Below, piece by piece: positions 36,734-45,984 of a DNA stretch of 64,000 bases. This DNA comes from Falsigemmobacter intermedius. Its GTDB lineage: Bacteria; Pseudomonadota; Alphaproteobacteria; Rhodobacterales; Rhodobacteraceae. Position 1 is the first letter of the stretch. Every line of letters begins with the position of its first letter. The notes beneath the pieces are model-generated. The model made no database searches and was not told the DNA's origin. It saw only the letters and a program-made list of their open reading frames with translations. The DNA is taken from positions 51,565 to 115,564 of the forward strand of contig NZ_SBLC01000012.1 in assembly GCF_004054105.1 (NCBI RefSeq). Direction: 5' to 3'. Both the position numbers and the translations under genes were made by a program.

Positions 36734-37307
36734 CCGTTCAGGGGACCGCAAAACACGCCCGACCCTGAACCGCCGCAGTCTTTGGCTTTTTCCTAAATAC
36801 TCACGGGGGTCCGGGGGCCGTCAGCCCCCGGGGGCTGCCGCGCAAACTGCCGCCCGCCCGGGCACGCCCGGCCCGACTTCCTCTGCCGGCAGAGCGTCGA
36901 CCTGCGCTGAAGGCCCATCTCCCTCTGAGCTCACCGCACAGTCTCACGGGCTGCGTCCGAAAAGCCATGCGCTGCAACGCCGTGCCGCCCTCGTCGGGAT
37001 GCCATTTCAGGGCCGCTGCAATGCGCCTTTCCAGTCCTGCTTTCTGCCACGCCGGCAGGCCGTGAGAGCGTCTCCCGAGGCCTTCCTGTCCGACAGTCCG
37101 TCCGGATATGAAATCCACCCGCTCAAACCCCGGCCCTCCACAGCCGCCCGTTCTGCGCGCAGCCGCTCCGTAAGACCGAGCCGTCATGCATGACCCCCAA
37201 AGCACGCCCGGGATTACAACCGGTCCCACCGTCAGGCTGCGGCATTGACAATCGCTGCGGGCCTCCGCAGACCTGTGCCGATCCTCTCTGACCCCGGAGC
37301 CTGCCTC
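36734..37307. other. Intergenic stretch after ilvBH
   Basis: About 575 bp with no convincing gene; open frames here have no ribosome site and unnatural composition. It contains a hairpin, GGGGGC (36813-36818) with GCCCCC (36824-36829), just after CTTTTTCCTAAATACTCACG, the kind of short GC-rich intergenic palindrome common in Rhodobacteraceae. Confidence 0.4.
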
Positions 37308-38183
37308 ATGTTCGCCCCCGCCAGCCGACAGGCTCAGGCCATTCTTTACATGCTGCTTGCGGTCTCGGTCTTTTCCTTCATGGATGCGGTCGCCAAGACC
37401 ATGGCGCAGCATTACCATCCGATGCAGGTGGTCTGGTCGCGCTATACCGGGCAGGTCGTGGTCGTCCTTTGCCTGATCGCGCCGAAACTGCTGCAATATC
37501 TGCGCACGGCGCATTTGGGCTCGCATCTCATCCGCTCGGTCTGTCAGTTCGGAGCGACGGCGTTCTTCTTCCTGGCGATGCCCTATATCGGGCTCGCAGA
37601 GGCGACGGCGATTGCAGACATCAACCCGGTTCTGATCACCCTCGGGGCGGCGGTTTTCCTTGGAGAAAAGCTCGGGCCGCGGCGGCTCGCAGGCGTTCTT
37701 GCGGCATTGATCGGAGCGCTGATTATTATCCGCCCGGGCTCGGGCGTCTTTGGCTGGGCTGCGCTTCTGCCGCTCGCCTGTGCGGTCTGCTATACTGCCA
37801 ATGCACTGATCACCCGAAAAATGGGCGCGAAGGACCCGGTCTGGACGGCGCTGATCTATGCGGCGCTGACCGGCTCAGTCATCACCACCGCGACCCTGCC
37901 GACGGTATGGACCCCGGTTGCCTCTGAGCATCTTCTCGTCTTTCTGTCGATCGGGCTGATCGGCTCGGTGGGGCAGCTTTTCATGATCCGCGCCTTCATT
38001 ACCGGCGAGGCGGCGGTGATCGCGCCTTTCGCTTATGTGGGCCTTCTCTGCGCCACCTTCTGGGGCTGGCTCTTCTTTGGAGAGATGCCCGATCTCTGGA
38101 CCGGGGTGGGTGCGCTTGTGATCGTAGTCTCGGGTATTTATGTGTGGCACCGTGAGACCCGCAGCGCCCAGGGGCGTGACTGA
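37308..38183 (+). CDS. DMT-superfamily (EamA) transporter
   Basis: 291 residues from ATG at 37308 with GGAG before it. Ten membrane helices in two EamA repeats; the first repeat ends around LIIIRPGSG (about residue 140). Exporter of unknown small molecule. The acyltransferase gene follows after 24 bp, so one transcript is possible. Confidence 0.87.
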   Translation: MFAPASRQAQAILYMLLAVSVFSFMDAVAKTMAQHYHPMQVVWSRYTGQVVVVLCLIAPKLLQYLRTAHLGSHLIRSVCQFGATAFFFLAMPYIGLAEATAIADINPVLITLGAAVFLGEKLGPRRLAGVLAALIGALIIIRPGSGVFGWAALLPLACAVCYTANALITRKMGAKDPVWTALIYAALTGSVITTATLPTVWTPVASEHLLVFLSIGLIGSVGQLFMIRAFITGEAAVIAPFAYVGLLCATFWGWLFFGEMPDLWTGVGALVIVVSGIYVWHRETRSAQGRD

Positions 38184-38207
38184 CCGGGTCGGGTCGCATG
38201 GGACAGG

Positions 38208-39098
38208 ATGATGCCGAAGTTTAAGCACAGGGTAGTGAACGCAGTTCTGCGTGCAGTGATCGGTCTGTCGCTGGCGCTGCCCTATCGGATGCGGGTGCCG
38301 CTCTTTGGCTGGGTGGTCTCGCGGGTGGTGGCCCCGATTGCGGGCTGGAACCGTCGTGTACGCGACAATCTTGCGCTCGTCTGGCCTGAACTTCCGAAGT
38401 CAGAGGTCCGCCGTCTGATGCGTGAGGTCCCCGACAACGTGGGCCGCACGATCATTGAGATTTACTCCGGCAAAGAGTTCATCGAACGCACCGCCGCCGT
38501 TCCGCCCGTGGGCGAGGGGGTGGCCGCGCTGGATGCCGCGCGGGATGCCGGGCGGCCGGTCATTCTGGTGACCGGGCATTTCGGCAATTACGACGCATCG
38601 CGGGCCGCGATGGGGGCGAGGGGCATTCAGGTCGGCGCACTTTATATGCCGATGGTGAACAAGCTCTTTAATGCGCATTACGAAGAGGCGATCGGGAATA
38701 TCTCGCGTCCGCTCTTTCCGCGCAGCCCGCGGGGTCTGGGGCAGATGGTGCGCTTTCTGCGCGGCGGTGGCGTGCTGGGCATGCTGGTCGATCACCATAT
38801 GTCACATGGCATGACGCTGGGCTTTTTCGGGCATGAGGCCAAGACCGCGCTTTCGGCGGCCGAAATGGCGCTGAAATATGATGCGCTGTTGATTCCCACC
38901 TATGGCATCCGCCAGCCGGACGGGCTGAATTTTCAGATCGTTGTTGAAGCGCCGATCCCGCATACCACCCCCGAAGAGATGACCCAGGCGCTCAATGACA
39001 GCCTGGAGGCGCTTGTGCGCCGCCATCCGGAGCAGTGGTTCTGGATCCACCGTCGCTGGAAAGGCGCAGGCGCCCCGCTCATCGGCGAAGAGGCTTAA
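38208..39098 (+). CDS. Lysophospholipid acyltransferase family (LpxL/HtrB-like)
   Basis: 296 residues; two consecutive ATGs (38208, 38211). One N-terminal membrane anchor, then the LPLAT domain with the HFGNYD catalytic motif (HX4D, about residues 124-129), the substrate motif in LGMLVDHHMSHG and the terminal block PEQWFWIHRRWK. Relatives add secondary acyl chains to lipid A. The organism's lipid A genes are not in the window, so the acceptor lipid is inferred. Confidence 0.87.
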   Translation: MMPKFKHRVVNAVLRAVIGLSLALPYRMRVPLFGWVVSRVVAPIAGWNRRVRDNLALVWPELPKSEVRRLMREVPDNVGRTIIEIYSGKEFIERTAAVPPVGEGVAALDAARDAGRPVILVTGHFGNYDASRAAMGARGIQVGALYMPMVNKLFNAHYEEAIGNISRPLFPRSPRGLGQMVRFLRGGGVLGMLVDHHMSHGMTLGFFGHEAKTALSAAEMALKYDALLIPTYGIRQPDGLNFQIVVEAPIPHTTPEEMTQALNDSLEALVRRHPEQWFWIHRRWKGAGAPLIGEEA

Positions 39099-39167
39099 GC
39101 AAGTCTTGCAGCGGCCTGCAAATTTGCCCAAATGTCGCTGACATGCAGGCGATAGAGTGAGGCGAAG

Positions 39168-40280
39168 ATGCGTGGTCCGCGGTATACCCCCCTGGTGGCA
39201 GAACTGCCCTCTCTGGTGCCCTTCGTCGGCCCTGAAACCCAGGAGCGCGCAAAGGGTGCCGCCTTTGCTGCCCGTCTTGGTGCCAATGAAAGCGGCTATG
39301 GCCCCTCACCGCTGGCCGTGAAGGCCATGGCGGAGGCGGCTTCGTCCTGCTGGATGTACGGCGATCCGGAAAACTTCGACCTGCGTGAGGCTCTGGCCGC
39401 AAAGCATGGCGTGTCGCGCAGCAATATCGTTGTGGGCGAGGGGATCGACGGTCTGCTGAATTATCTGGTGCGCATGATGGTTGGGCCGGGGGATGCGGTG
39501 GTCACCTCTGACGGGGCCTATCCGACCTTCAACTTCCATGTGACCGGATTTGGCGGCCAGCTTCACAAGGTGCCCTATGACGGCAATCACGAAGATCCTG
39601 CTGCGCTGATCGCTAAGGCGGCAGAGGTTTCGGCAAAGCTGATCTATCTGGCCAATCCCGACAATCCTATGGGCTCCTGGCATGAGGCGGCGGTCATTCA
39701 GCAGATGATCGACACCGTGCCCGACGGCAGCCTTCTGGTGCTGGATGAAGCCTATATCGAGCTTGCGCCCGAGGGCACGGCTCCGGCGATCGATCCGGCA
39801 GACCCGCGGGTGATCCGCATGCGAACCTTCTCAAAAGGGCAGGGCATGGCGGGGGCGCGCGTGGGCTATGCCATCGCGCATGAGGATCTGATCCGCAGCT
39901 TTGACAAAGTGCGCAATCACTTCGGCATGAGCCGCATTGCCCAGGCCGGGGCGCTGGCGGCGCTGGCCGATCCGGACTGGATCACGCAGGTGCGTGCGAA
40001 GGTTGACGCCTCAAAGGCAGAGATTGCCCGGATCGCACAGCAAAACGGCCTGACCCCGCTGCCCTCGGCCACGAATTTTCTGACCATTGACTGCGGAGCG
40101 GGGGGCGATCTGGCCCGCGCCATCGTGCGTGAGCTGGGACAGCGCGGGATCTTCATCCGCATGCCGTTTGTTGCGCCGCATGACCGCTGTATCCGCATCA
40201 GCTGCGGCACTGAGGCGGATCACGCGGCCCTTGAGGCTGCGCTGCCAGAGGCCCTCTCCGCCGCGCGCGCCTCGCTTTAA
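39168..40280 (+). CDS. PLP-dependent aminotransferase, histidinol-phosphate aminotransferase-like
   Basis: 370 residues, GAGGCGAAG before the ATG. Class I/II aminotransferase fold: RLGANESGYGPSP near residue 36, NPDNPMGS (about 162), LVLDEAYIEL (about 186) and the PLP lysine in TFSKGQGMAGARVGYA (about 223). This is the HisC subgroup pattern; close relatives may act on aromatic amino acids instead. No other his genes nearby, so the substrate is uncertain. Confidence 0.85.
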   Translation: MRGPRYTPLVAELPSLVPFVGPETQERAKGAAFAARLGANESGYGPSPLAVKAMAEAASSCWMYGDPENFDLREALAAKHGVSRSNIVVGEGIDGLLNYLVRMMVGPGDAVVTSDGAYPTFNFHVTGFGGQLHKVPYDGNHEDPAALIAKAAEVSAKLIYLANPDNPMGSWHEAAVIQQMIDTVPDGSLLVLDEAYIELAPEGTAPAIDPADPRVIRMRTFSKGQGMAGARVGYAIAHEDLIRSFDKVRNHFGMSRIAQAGALAALADPDWITQVRAKVDASKAEIARIAQQNGLTPLPSATNFLTIDCGAGGDLARAIVRELGQRGIFIRMPFVAPHDRCIRISCGTEADHAALEAALPEALSAARASL

Positions 40281-40543
40281 CCGCAAGGCTCCACAGTTTC
40301 CGGCTCCTCCCGAAAGAGGGGCCGCTCCTTTGCGCTCATCGGCCCGGCAGGGGCCGCCGTTGAAGGGCGCTAAGGGCAGGTGCGATCCTGTCCGGCTCAG
40401 GCCGGCCGTCCTGCCGCTCCGGCAGGTTTCACGAAAATCCCTCCCCATCACAGCGCAACCTGCGAAGGGTGCCGGCACCGGTGCTTTCCCTTGCATCCGG
40501 ACGGCGGCCCCGCCACTCTCGCGGCGGGAGAGAGGGGTTTTTT

Positions 40544-41725
40544 ATGAAAATGGGGATATTGGCCCTGGTTCTGGGCTATGTGATGTCACAATTCTACCGT
40601 GCCTTTCTGGCGGTGCTGGCCCCTGCGCTGGCGCTGGATCCGGGGGTGACGGAAGGGGAACTGGCCACGGCATCAAGCTTTTTCTTTCTGGCTTTTGCGG
40701 CGGTGCAGATCCCGGTCGGCATGGCGCTTGACCGCTGGGGGCCGCGGCGTACGGTTTCGCTTCTGCTGGCCCTTGGCGGGGCGGGCGGGGCGTGGTGGCT
40801 GGCCTTTGCGCAAAGCGCGGGCGATGTCTATGTCGCCATGCTGCTGATCGGGACAGGCTGCGCGCCGGTCCTGATGGGCTCGATGTATATTTTTGCGCGC
40901 AATTATCCGGCGGCGGTCTTCGGCACGCTGAGCGGCGTGCTGATCGGGGTCGGCAGCCTTGGAAATCTCGGCGCGGCGCTGCCGCTGTCGCTGGCGGCAG
41001 AAGCGCTGGGCTGGCGGGTGGCCATGGGCTTTCTGGGCTGTGTCACGGCTCTGGCCGCGCTGGGTGTGGTGATCTTCGTGCGCGACCCCCTTCGGGCAGA
41101 GGTTCCCCCCGGCGGCGGCAGCTGGCGGAGCATTCTGCGCCAGCCCGCGCTTTGGGGCGTCTTTATCATGATCGCGGTCGGCTATGCTCCGGCTGCCACC
41201 ATGCGGGGCATCTGGGGCGGGCCCTATTTCACCAAAGTCTATGAGGCTGATGCGGCCGGGACCGGCACATATATGCTTCTGATGGGTGTGGCGATGACCC
41301 TTGGAAGCTTTCTCTATGGCCCGATTGAACGGCTGATCAAAAGCCGCAAAAAGGTGATCCTGGGGGGCAATCTGATGGGCTTTGTGGCCATGTCGGTGTT
41401 GTGGTGGAACCCGCAGCCCGGCCTTGGGCTGGCGGTCTCGCTTGTGACGCTCTCGGGATTTTTCGGCACGGCTTTTGCGCTGATCATGGCGCATGGGCGG
41501 GCGTTCTTTCCGCCGCATATGGTGGGTCGCGGGGTGACGCTTCTGAACCTGTGCAGCATCGGCTGCACGGGGCTTGTGCAATTTGCCACCCGGCCGATCT
41601 ATGAGGCGGCGGTGGCCACCGGCGGCAGCCTCGCCGGTTTTCAGGCGATCTTTGGCTTTCTGGCGCTGATCCTGGGTTTTGGCTGTCTGGCCTATGCCCT
41701 GCTGTCGCCGGACCGGACGGATTAA
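40544..41725 (+). CDS. MFS transporter
   Basis: 393 residues from ATG at 40544, preceded by GAGAGAGGGG. About twelve membrane helices in two halves of six, with the MFS loop motif as DRWGPRRTVS after helix 2. The N-terminus (FYRAFLAVLAPALALD) resembles nitrate/nitrite-porter-like and other MFS subfamilies; the substrate cannot be deduced. Has its own terminator. Confidence 0.85.
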   Translation: MKMGILALVLGYVMSQFYRAFLAVLAPALALDPGVTEGELATASSFFFLAFAAVQIPVGMALDRWGPRRTVSLLLALGGAGGAWWLAFAQSAGDVYVAMLLIGTGCAPVLMGSMYIFARNYPAAVFGTLSGVLIGVGSLGNLGAALPLSLAAEALGWRVAMGFLGCVTALAALGVVIFVRDPLRAEVPPGGGSWRSILRQPALWGVFIMIAVGYAPAATMRGIWGGPYFTKVYEADAAGTGTYMLLMGVAMTLGSFLYGPIERLIKSRKKVILGGNLMGFVAMSVLWWNPQPGLGLAVSLVTLSGFFGTAFALIMAHGRAFFPPHMVGRGVTLLNLCSIGCTGLVQFATRPIYEAAVATGGSLAGFQAIFGFLALILGFGCLAYALLSPDRTD

Positions 41726-41744
41726 GTCCTTTCCGCCTCACGTC

Positions 41745-41772
41745 AAAAGGCCCCCTCGGGGGCCTTTTCGCT
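41745..41772. terminator. Terminator between the MFS gene and the UvrD-type helicase gene
   Basis: AAAAGGCCCCC / GGGGGCCTTTT hairpin between convergent genes, with T or A runs on both sides. Confidence 0.8.
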
Positions 41773-41803
41773 GGCAGAGCGTGGTGGCAGCCTGCCTCGC
41801 GGA

Positions 41804-44233
41804 TCAGAACGGCACGTCACTCGCCGCATCGGCGGAGACGACATAGGAGGACATCACATGTTTGCTTCCGGCTTTGTCGAACTCCACGCCGAGTTTGTCG
41901 CCTTCGGCAGAGACCACGGTGCCATAGCCGAATTTCTGATGGAACACCCGCGCACCGGGGTCGAAATCGGGCATGATCTCGCCGTTCAGCGCGGCAGGCG
42001 GCGTGATTTTGCGCGGCGGCGTTGCGGGCTTTGCGCTTTGCGCCTGCAGGCGGCGCCAGCCCGGCGAGTTATAGACATTGGCCTCTGAGGCCCGCGCCTC
42101 GATACCGCTTTTGCCATAAGAGGGGGCAGCCGCCCCATAGCCGCCGCCGTAAAGCCCCGGCGCGGTCAGCACATCGACATGCTCCTCGGGCAGCTCATCG
42201 ATGAAGCGCGAGGGCAGCTGGCTTTGCCACTGGCCAAAGACCCGGCGGTTCGCTGCAAAAGAGATCGTGCAGAGCTGCTCAGCCCGGGTGATGCCGACAT
42301 AGGCCAGACGGCGCTCTTCTTCGAGGCCACGGTTGCCCGTCTCATCGAGCGAGCGCTGCGAGGGGAAAATCCCCTCCTCCCAGCCGGGCAGCCAGACGGC
42401 GGGAAACTCCAGCCCCTTGGCACCATGCAGCGTCATGATGGTGATCTTCTCAGAGGCCTCGTCCTTTTCATTGTCCATGATCAGGGCGACATGCTCAAGG
42501 AAGCCCTGCAGGCTTTCAAACTCCTCAAGGGCCTTCACAAGCTCTTTCAGGTTCTCCAGACGGCCCTCAGCCTCGGGGGTTTTGTCGTTCTGCCACATCG
42601 AGATATAGCCGGAGTCTTCCAGCATTTTCTCGGCCAGACGGATGTGATTGTGATCGCGGTGCGGGGCCGCATCGGGCACCACCGGCCCAATCACCAGATC
42701 TTCCGCAAGGACGGGGCGGGCGTTCAGCACCTCCTCATGCCAGCGGTCCATGTCCTGGACGAACTTGCGCAAAGCAGCGCCGCCCTTACCGCCGAGCATG
42801 CCCCCCTCGACCACACGCCGCGCGCCCGACAGAAGCGGCTCCTCATGGCTGCGGGCCACATCGCGGATCAGGCTTTGCGCCTTATCGCCAAGCCCGCGCT
42901 TGGGGGTGTTCACGATCCGCTCAAAGGCCAGATCATCTGAAGGCGTGATGGCCAGGCGGAAATAGGCCATGGCATCGCGGATCTCGAGCCGCTCATAAAA
43001 GCGCGGACCGCCGATGACGCGGTAGGGCAGGCCGATGGTCAGGAAACGATCCTCAAAGGCGCGCATCTGATGCGAGGCGCGCACGAGGATCGCCTGATCG
43101 TTCAGACCCACCACGCCCTGGGGGCGGCGGCCCTGCGACAGGGCTTCGGCCTCTTCGCCGATCCAGCGGGCCTCTTCTTCACCGTCCCAATGGCCGATCA
43201 GCCGGACCTTCTCGCCCTCAGCCTGATCGGTCCAGAGGGTTTTGCCGAGCCGTTCGCGGTTGCCGGAGATCACCGAAGAAGCGGCCGCCAGGATATGCGG
43301 GGTTGAGCGGTAGTTCTGCTCCAGCCGGATGACCTGGGGGCCGGCGCGGCCCTTGTCTTCATCGGCGGCGAAGTCCTTCTCGAAGCGCAGGATATTGCCC
43401 ACCTCTGCGCCGCGCCAGCCGTAGATCGACTGGTCGTCATCGCCGACGCAGCAGATGTTGCGATAGCCCTGGGCCAGCAGCCTGAGCCAGAGATACTGCG
43501 CGACGTTAGTATCCTGATATTCGTCCACCAGGATATAGCGGAACCACTGCTGATAGCGACCGAGCACATCGGGATGCTGCAGAAAGATCGTCAGACAGTG
43601 CAGCAGCAGGTCGCCGAAATCGCAGGCGTTCAGATCCTTCAGGCGGTTCTGGTAGTCTTTGTAAAGCGTGATCCCGAGGCGGTTGAACTCGGTCGCTTCC
43701 GCCGCCGAGACCTGCTCGGGCGTCCAGCCGCGGTTCTTCCAGTGATCGATCAGCGAGGCGAGTTGCCGGGCAGGCCATTTCTTCTCATCAATGCCGCGGG
43801 CAATGATGACCTGTTTCATCAGGCGCAGCTGATCATCGGTGTCGAGAATGGTAAAGCTGCTGTTCAGCCCCACCAGTTCGGCGTGACGGCGCAGGATTTT
43901 CACCGCGACCGAGTGGAAGGTGCCAAGCCAGGACATCCCCTCAATCGCCTGACCCATCAGGCGGCCGATGCGGTCTTTCATCTCCCGCGCGGCTTTATTG
44001 GTGAAGGTCACCGCCAGCACCTCATGGGGCCGCGCCTTGCCGGTGTTGAGCAGATGCGCGATCCGGGTCGTCAGCACCCGGGTCTTGCCGGTGCCCGCGC
44101 CCGCAAGCACCAGGACCGGACCATCCAGCGCCTCAACAGCCGCCCGCTGCGCGGCGTTCAGCCCCTCAAGATAAGGGGCAGGGCGCTGCGCCATCATGGC
44201 GCGCTGGCTGAGGGGCAAAGAGGTCTCGGTCAT
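41804..44233 (-). CDS. uvrD: UvrD/PcrA-type ATP-dependent DNA helicase
   Basis: 809 residues from ATG at 44233 (spacing from GGGA favours it over the ATG 6 bp earlier). SF1A helicase motifs in order: Walker A AGAGTGKT (about 44-51), Ia TFTNKAAREM, II VDEYQDTN, III GDDDQSIYGWRGA, IV LEQNYRS, V TLHGAKGLEF, VI VGITRAEQL. The C-terminal Tudor-like domain (about 745-800, ARVFHQKFGYGTV) is the RNA-polymerase- or DNA-binding domain of PcrA. It unwinds DNA in nucleotide-excision and mismatch repair and clears blocked replication. pcrA is an equally valid name. Confidence 0.95.
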   Translation of the reverse strand: MTETSLPLSQRAMMAQRPAPYLEGLNAAQRAAVEALDGPVLVLAGAGTGKTRVLTTRIAHLLNTGKARPHEVLAVTFTNKAAREMKDRIGRLMGQAIEGMSWLGTFHSVAVKILRRHAELVGLNSSFTILDTDDQLRLMKQVIIARGIDEKKWPARQLASLIDHWKNRGWTPEQVSAAEATEFNRLGITLYKDYQNRLKDLNACDFGDLLLHCLTIFLQHPDVLGRYQQWFRYILVDEYQDTNVAQYLWLRLLAQGYRNICCVGDDDQSIYGWRGAEVGNILRFEKDFAADEDKGRAGPQVIRLEQNYRSTPHILAAASSVISGNRERLGKTLWTDQAEGEKVRLIGHWDGEEEARWIGEEAEALSQGRRPQGVVGLNDQAILVRASHQMRAFEDRFLTIGLPYRVIGGPRFYERLEIRDAMAYFRLAITPSDDLAFERIVNTPKRGLGDKAQSLIRDVARSHEEPLLSGARRVVEGGMLGGKGGAALRKFVQDMDRWHEEVLNARPVLAEDLVIGPVVPDAAPHRDHNHIRLAEKMLEDSGYISMWQNDKTPEAEGRLENLKELVKALEEFESLQGFLEHVALIMDNEKDEASEKITIMTLHGAKGLEFPAVWLPGWEEGIFPSQRSLDETGNRGLEEERRLAYVGITRAEQLCTISFAANRRVFGQWQSQLPSRFIDELPEEHVDVLTAPGLYGGGYGAAAPSYGKSGIEARASEANVYNSPGWRRLQAQSAKPATPPRKITPPAALNGEIMPDFDPGARVFHQKFGYGTVVSAEGDKLGVEFDKAGSKHVMSSYVVSADAASDVPF

Positions 44234-44321
44234 TGGCATATCCCGGCTTGTTGCCGCCAATATAGCGCCTCATACGCCAAGGGGAAGCCCACGTTCCCTG
44301 AATGTTCCGGGTCTGCGGCGG

Positions 44322-45404
44322 TTAATCCGCCGATTTCCGGACCAGTTCCCAGCCGAAGCGGCCCAGAAAGACGGTGACGATGATCCGCACCACATGATGC
44401 AGCGTCACATAGACTGCCGAGAGGTTCAATGAGATGGCCACCAGCGCCATCTCGGTCACGCCGCCGGCGGCGAAGGCCAGCACCACGGCGGAGACCGGCT
44501 GCCCGGCCGCAGGCGCCAGCACCAGCCCGAGGATCAGCGCCAGTGTCAGCGTCATGGTGATATAGACAAATGAGAGTTTCACCGCCGCCCAGATCCGCGA
44601 CAGCGCAAAGCCCGCAAAGCGCATACCGAGGGTCGTGCCCACCACAAACTGTGTCAGCTGAATGGTCCAGCCCGGCGGGACGGCAGCGGTCAGCCCCATG
44701 GCATGGGCCAGGCCGGAAAGGGTCATGGGACCAACCAGAACGGCGGCGGGCAGCCCGATGGCGCGGCCCCCGAAATAGCCCGCGATGGCGCAGAAGGCGA
44801 GAATGGCAACATCCACGACACCCAGCGGCGCCGCGGACCCCGGCATTTCCACGCCCGCCGATGATCCGACCGCATGGCCCGCGATGAAGGAAAAGAGGAT
44901 CGGCACCAGCAGAATGCACAGGATCAGCCGCAAAAACTGCAGGATCGACAGCATGGCCATATCGGCCCCGCGCTCCTGGCCCATCTCCATGGCCTCAATG
45001 AAGCCGCCGGGCATGGCGGCGAAATAGGCGGTGGCAGGCTCTGTGCGGCCAAAGCGGCGGTAAAGCTGATAGCCAAGGAAATGCGCCAGCGGCACATAAA
45101 GAAAGACGGCGAGGACCGTGGGCCACCAGGTGGCCAGCTGGGCGATGAAATCTTCCGGAACGCCGCCGATGGCCGTGCCGACGATCGGCAGCAGCACCAT
45201 ACGCCATTTCTCCGGCACACGCGGGTGCTCACCAAAGAGCTTCAGACCCAGCGCCGAGGCGATCCCCACCGCCAGCAGCGAGCCCAGCATCATCGGCAGC
45301 GGCAGCCCCAGCGCCATGGCGATCAGACTGCCCGCCAGCCCCAGCGCATAGCTCGCCAGAATCACCGAGGGCCGTTGCCCGTACAGATATTTTTTGAGTC
45401 TCAT
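44322..45404 (-). CDS. AbrB-family membrane protein (ammonia-monooxygenase-like)
   Basis: 360 residues with about ten membrane helices in two similar halves, each with a proline/glycine-rich pattern (MLGSLLAVGIASALGL in the first, VGTTLGMRF in the second; MPGGFIEAMEMG near residue 131 is typical). The family is called AbrB or 'putative ammonia monooxygenase' from early annotation, but it is neither a DNA-binding AbrB nor a proven monooxygenase. Function unknown, perhaps transport or regulation at the membrane. Possibly cotranscribed with the helicase upstream on the strand. Confidence 0.78.
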   Translation of the reverse strand: MRLKKYLYGQRPSVILASYALGLAGSLIAMALGLPLPMMLGSLLAVGIASALGLKLFGEHPRVPEKWRMVLLPIVGTAIGGVPEDFIAQLATWWPTVLAVFLYVPLAHFLGYQLYRRFGRTEPATAYFAAMPGGFIEAMEMGQERGADMAMLSILQFLRLILCILLVPILFSFIAGHAVGSSAGVEMPGSAAPLGVVDVAILAFCAIAGYFGGRAIGLPAAVLVGPMTLSGLAHAMGLTAAVPPGWTIQLTQFVVGTTLGMRFAGFALSRIWAAVKLSFVYITMTLTLALILGLVLAPAAGQPVSAVVLAFAAGGVTEMALVAISLNLSAVYVTLHHVVRIIVTVFLGRFGWELVRKSAD

Positions 45405-45984
45405 CGCCGCGTCCCCTTAGCAAAGGCATCCCCCGCCGCATCGGGAAGTGCAAGGCCGAACCCGCAAAACCCGCAGCGCGCGTGAAGCAAAGCCGCGCGC
45501 CGCCCTTGCAGCGGGCGAAAGCGGCAAGGCTGCCTGAAAGTCACAGGGGAGAGGGAGCGCCCGATTGCGGTATGGCGCATTGCGGTGCCTGCTCCTCCGA
45601 CGCCCGGTCGTGGAGTCTCCGGAGGCACCTGCTGCGGGCGTGTTTTGAAAGACCTCTGCGTGATTGCCGTTTCTCTACAGTCGGGCAGGCGGAAGACGGT
45701 CCCCGGTCTCAACCGGACTGGCAGGATGGCCGTCACTGGCTGCCGTTACGCGGAGCCTGGCCCCCTCCCGGCACAGCATTTCGGGCGATGAGCAGAGGAC
45801 AAATAATGGCAGGCGTCCGCGGCCGCTCACCACCTGCAAAGCACCGCGGGTCGCCTTCAGGAAAGCCTTTTGTACAGATCGTAATTCTTTGACCGGAGAT
45901 GACAGGTGCCTGCGGCCCGGGGCGAGACCGGAGGGGCAGGGAGGCAGACCTGCTCATCCCGGGGGCTCGCAGCCTCACCACCCG
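45405..45984. other. Intergenic stretch upstream of the AbrB-family gene
   Basis: 580 bp. No gene is convincing. A 28-codon ORF at 45806-45892 has a passable ribosome site (AGAGGA) but basic, low-information composition and no recognisable family. Confidence 0.35.

Noticed and set aside
45482..45892. 136-codon plus-strand frame in the gap before yhaN
   Set aside because: No ribosome site at its starts, low-complexity basic content and no recognisable domain; only its last 28 codons have a passable start.
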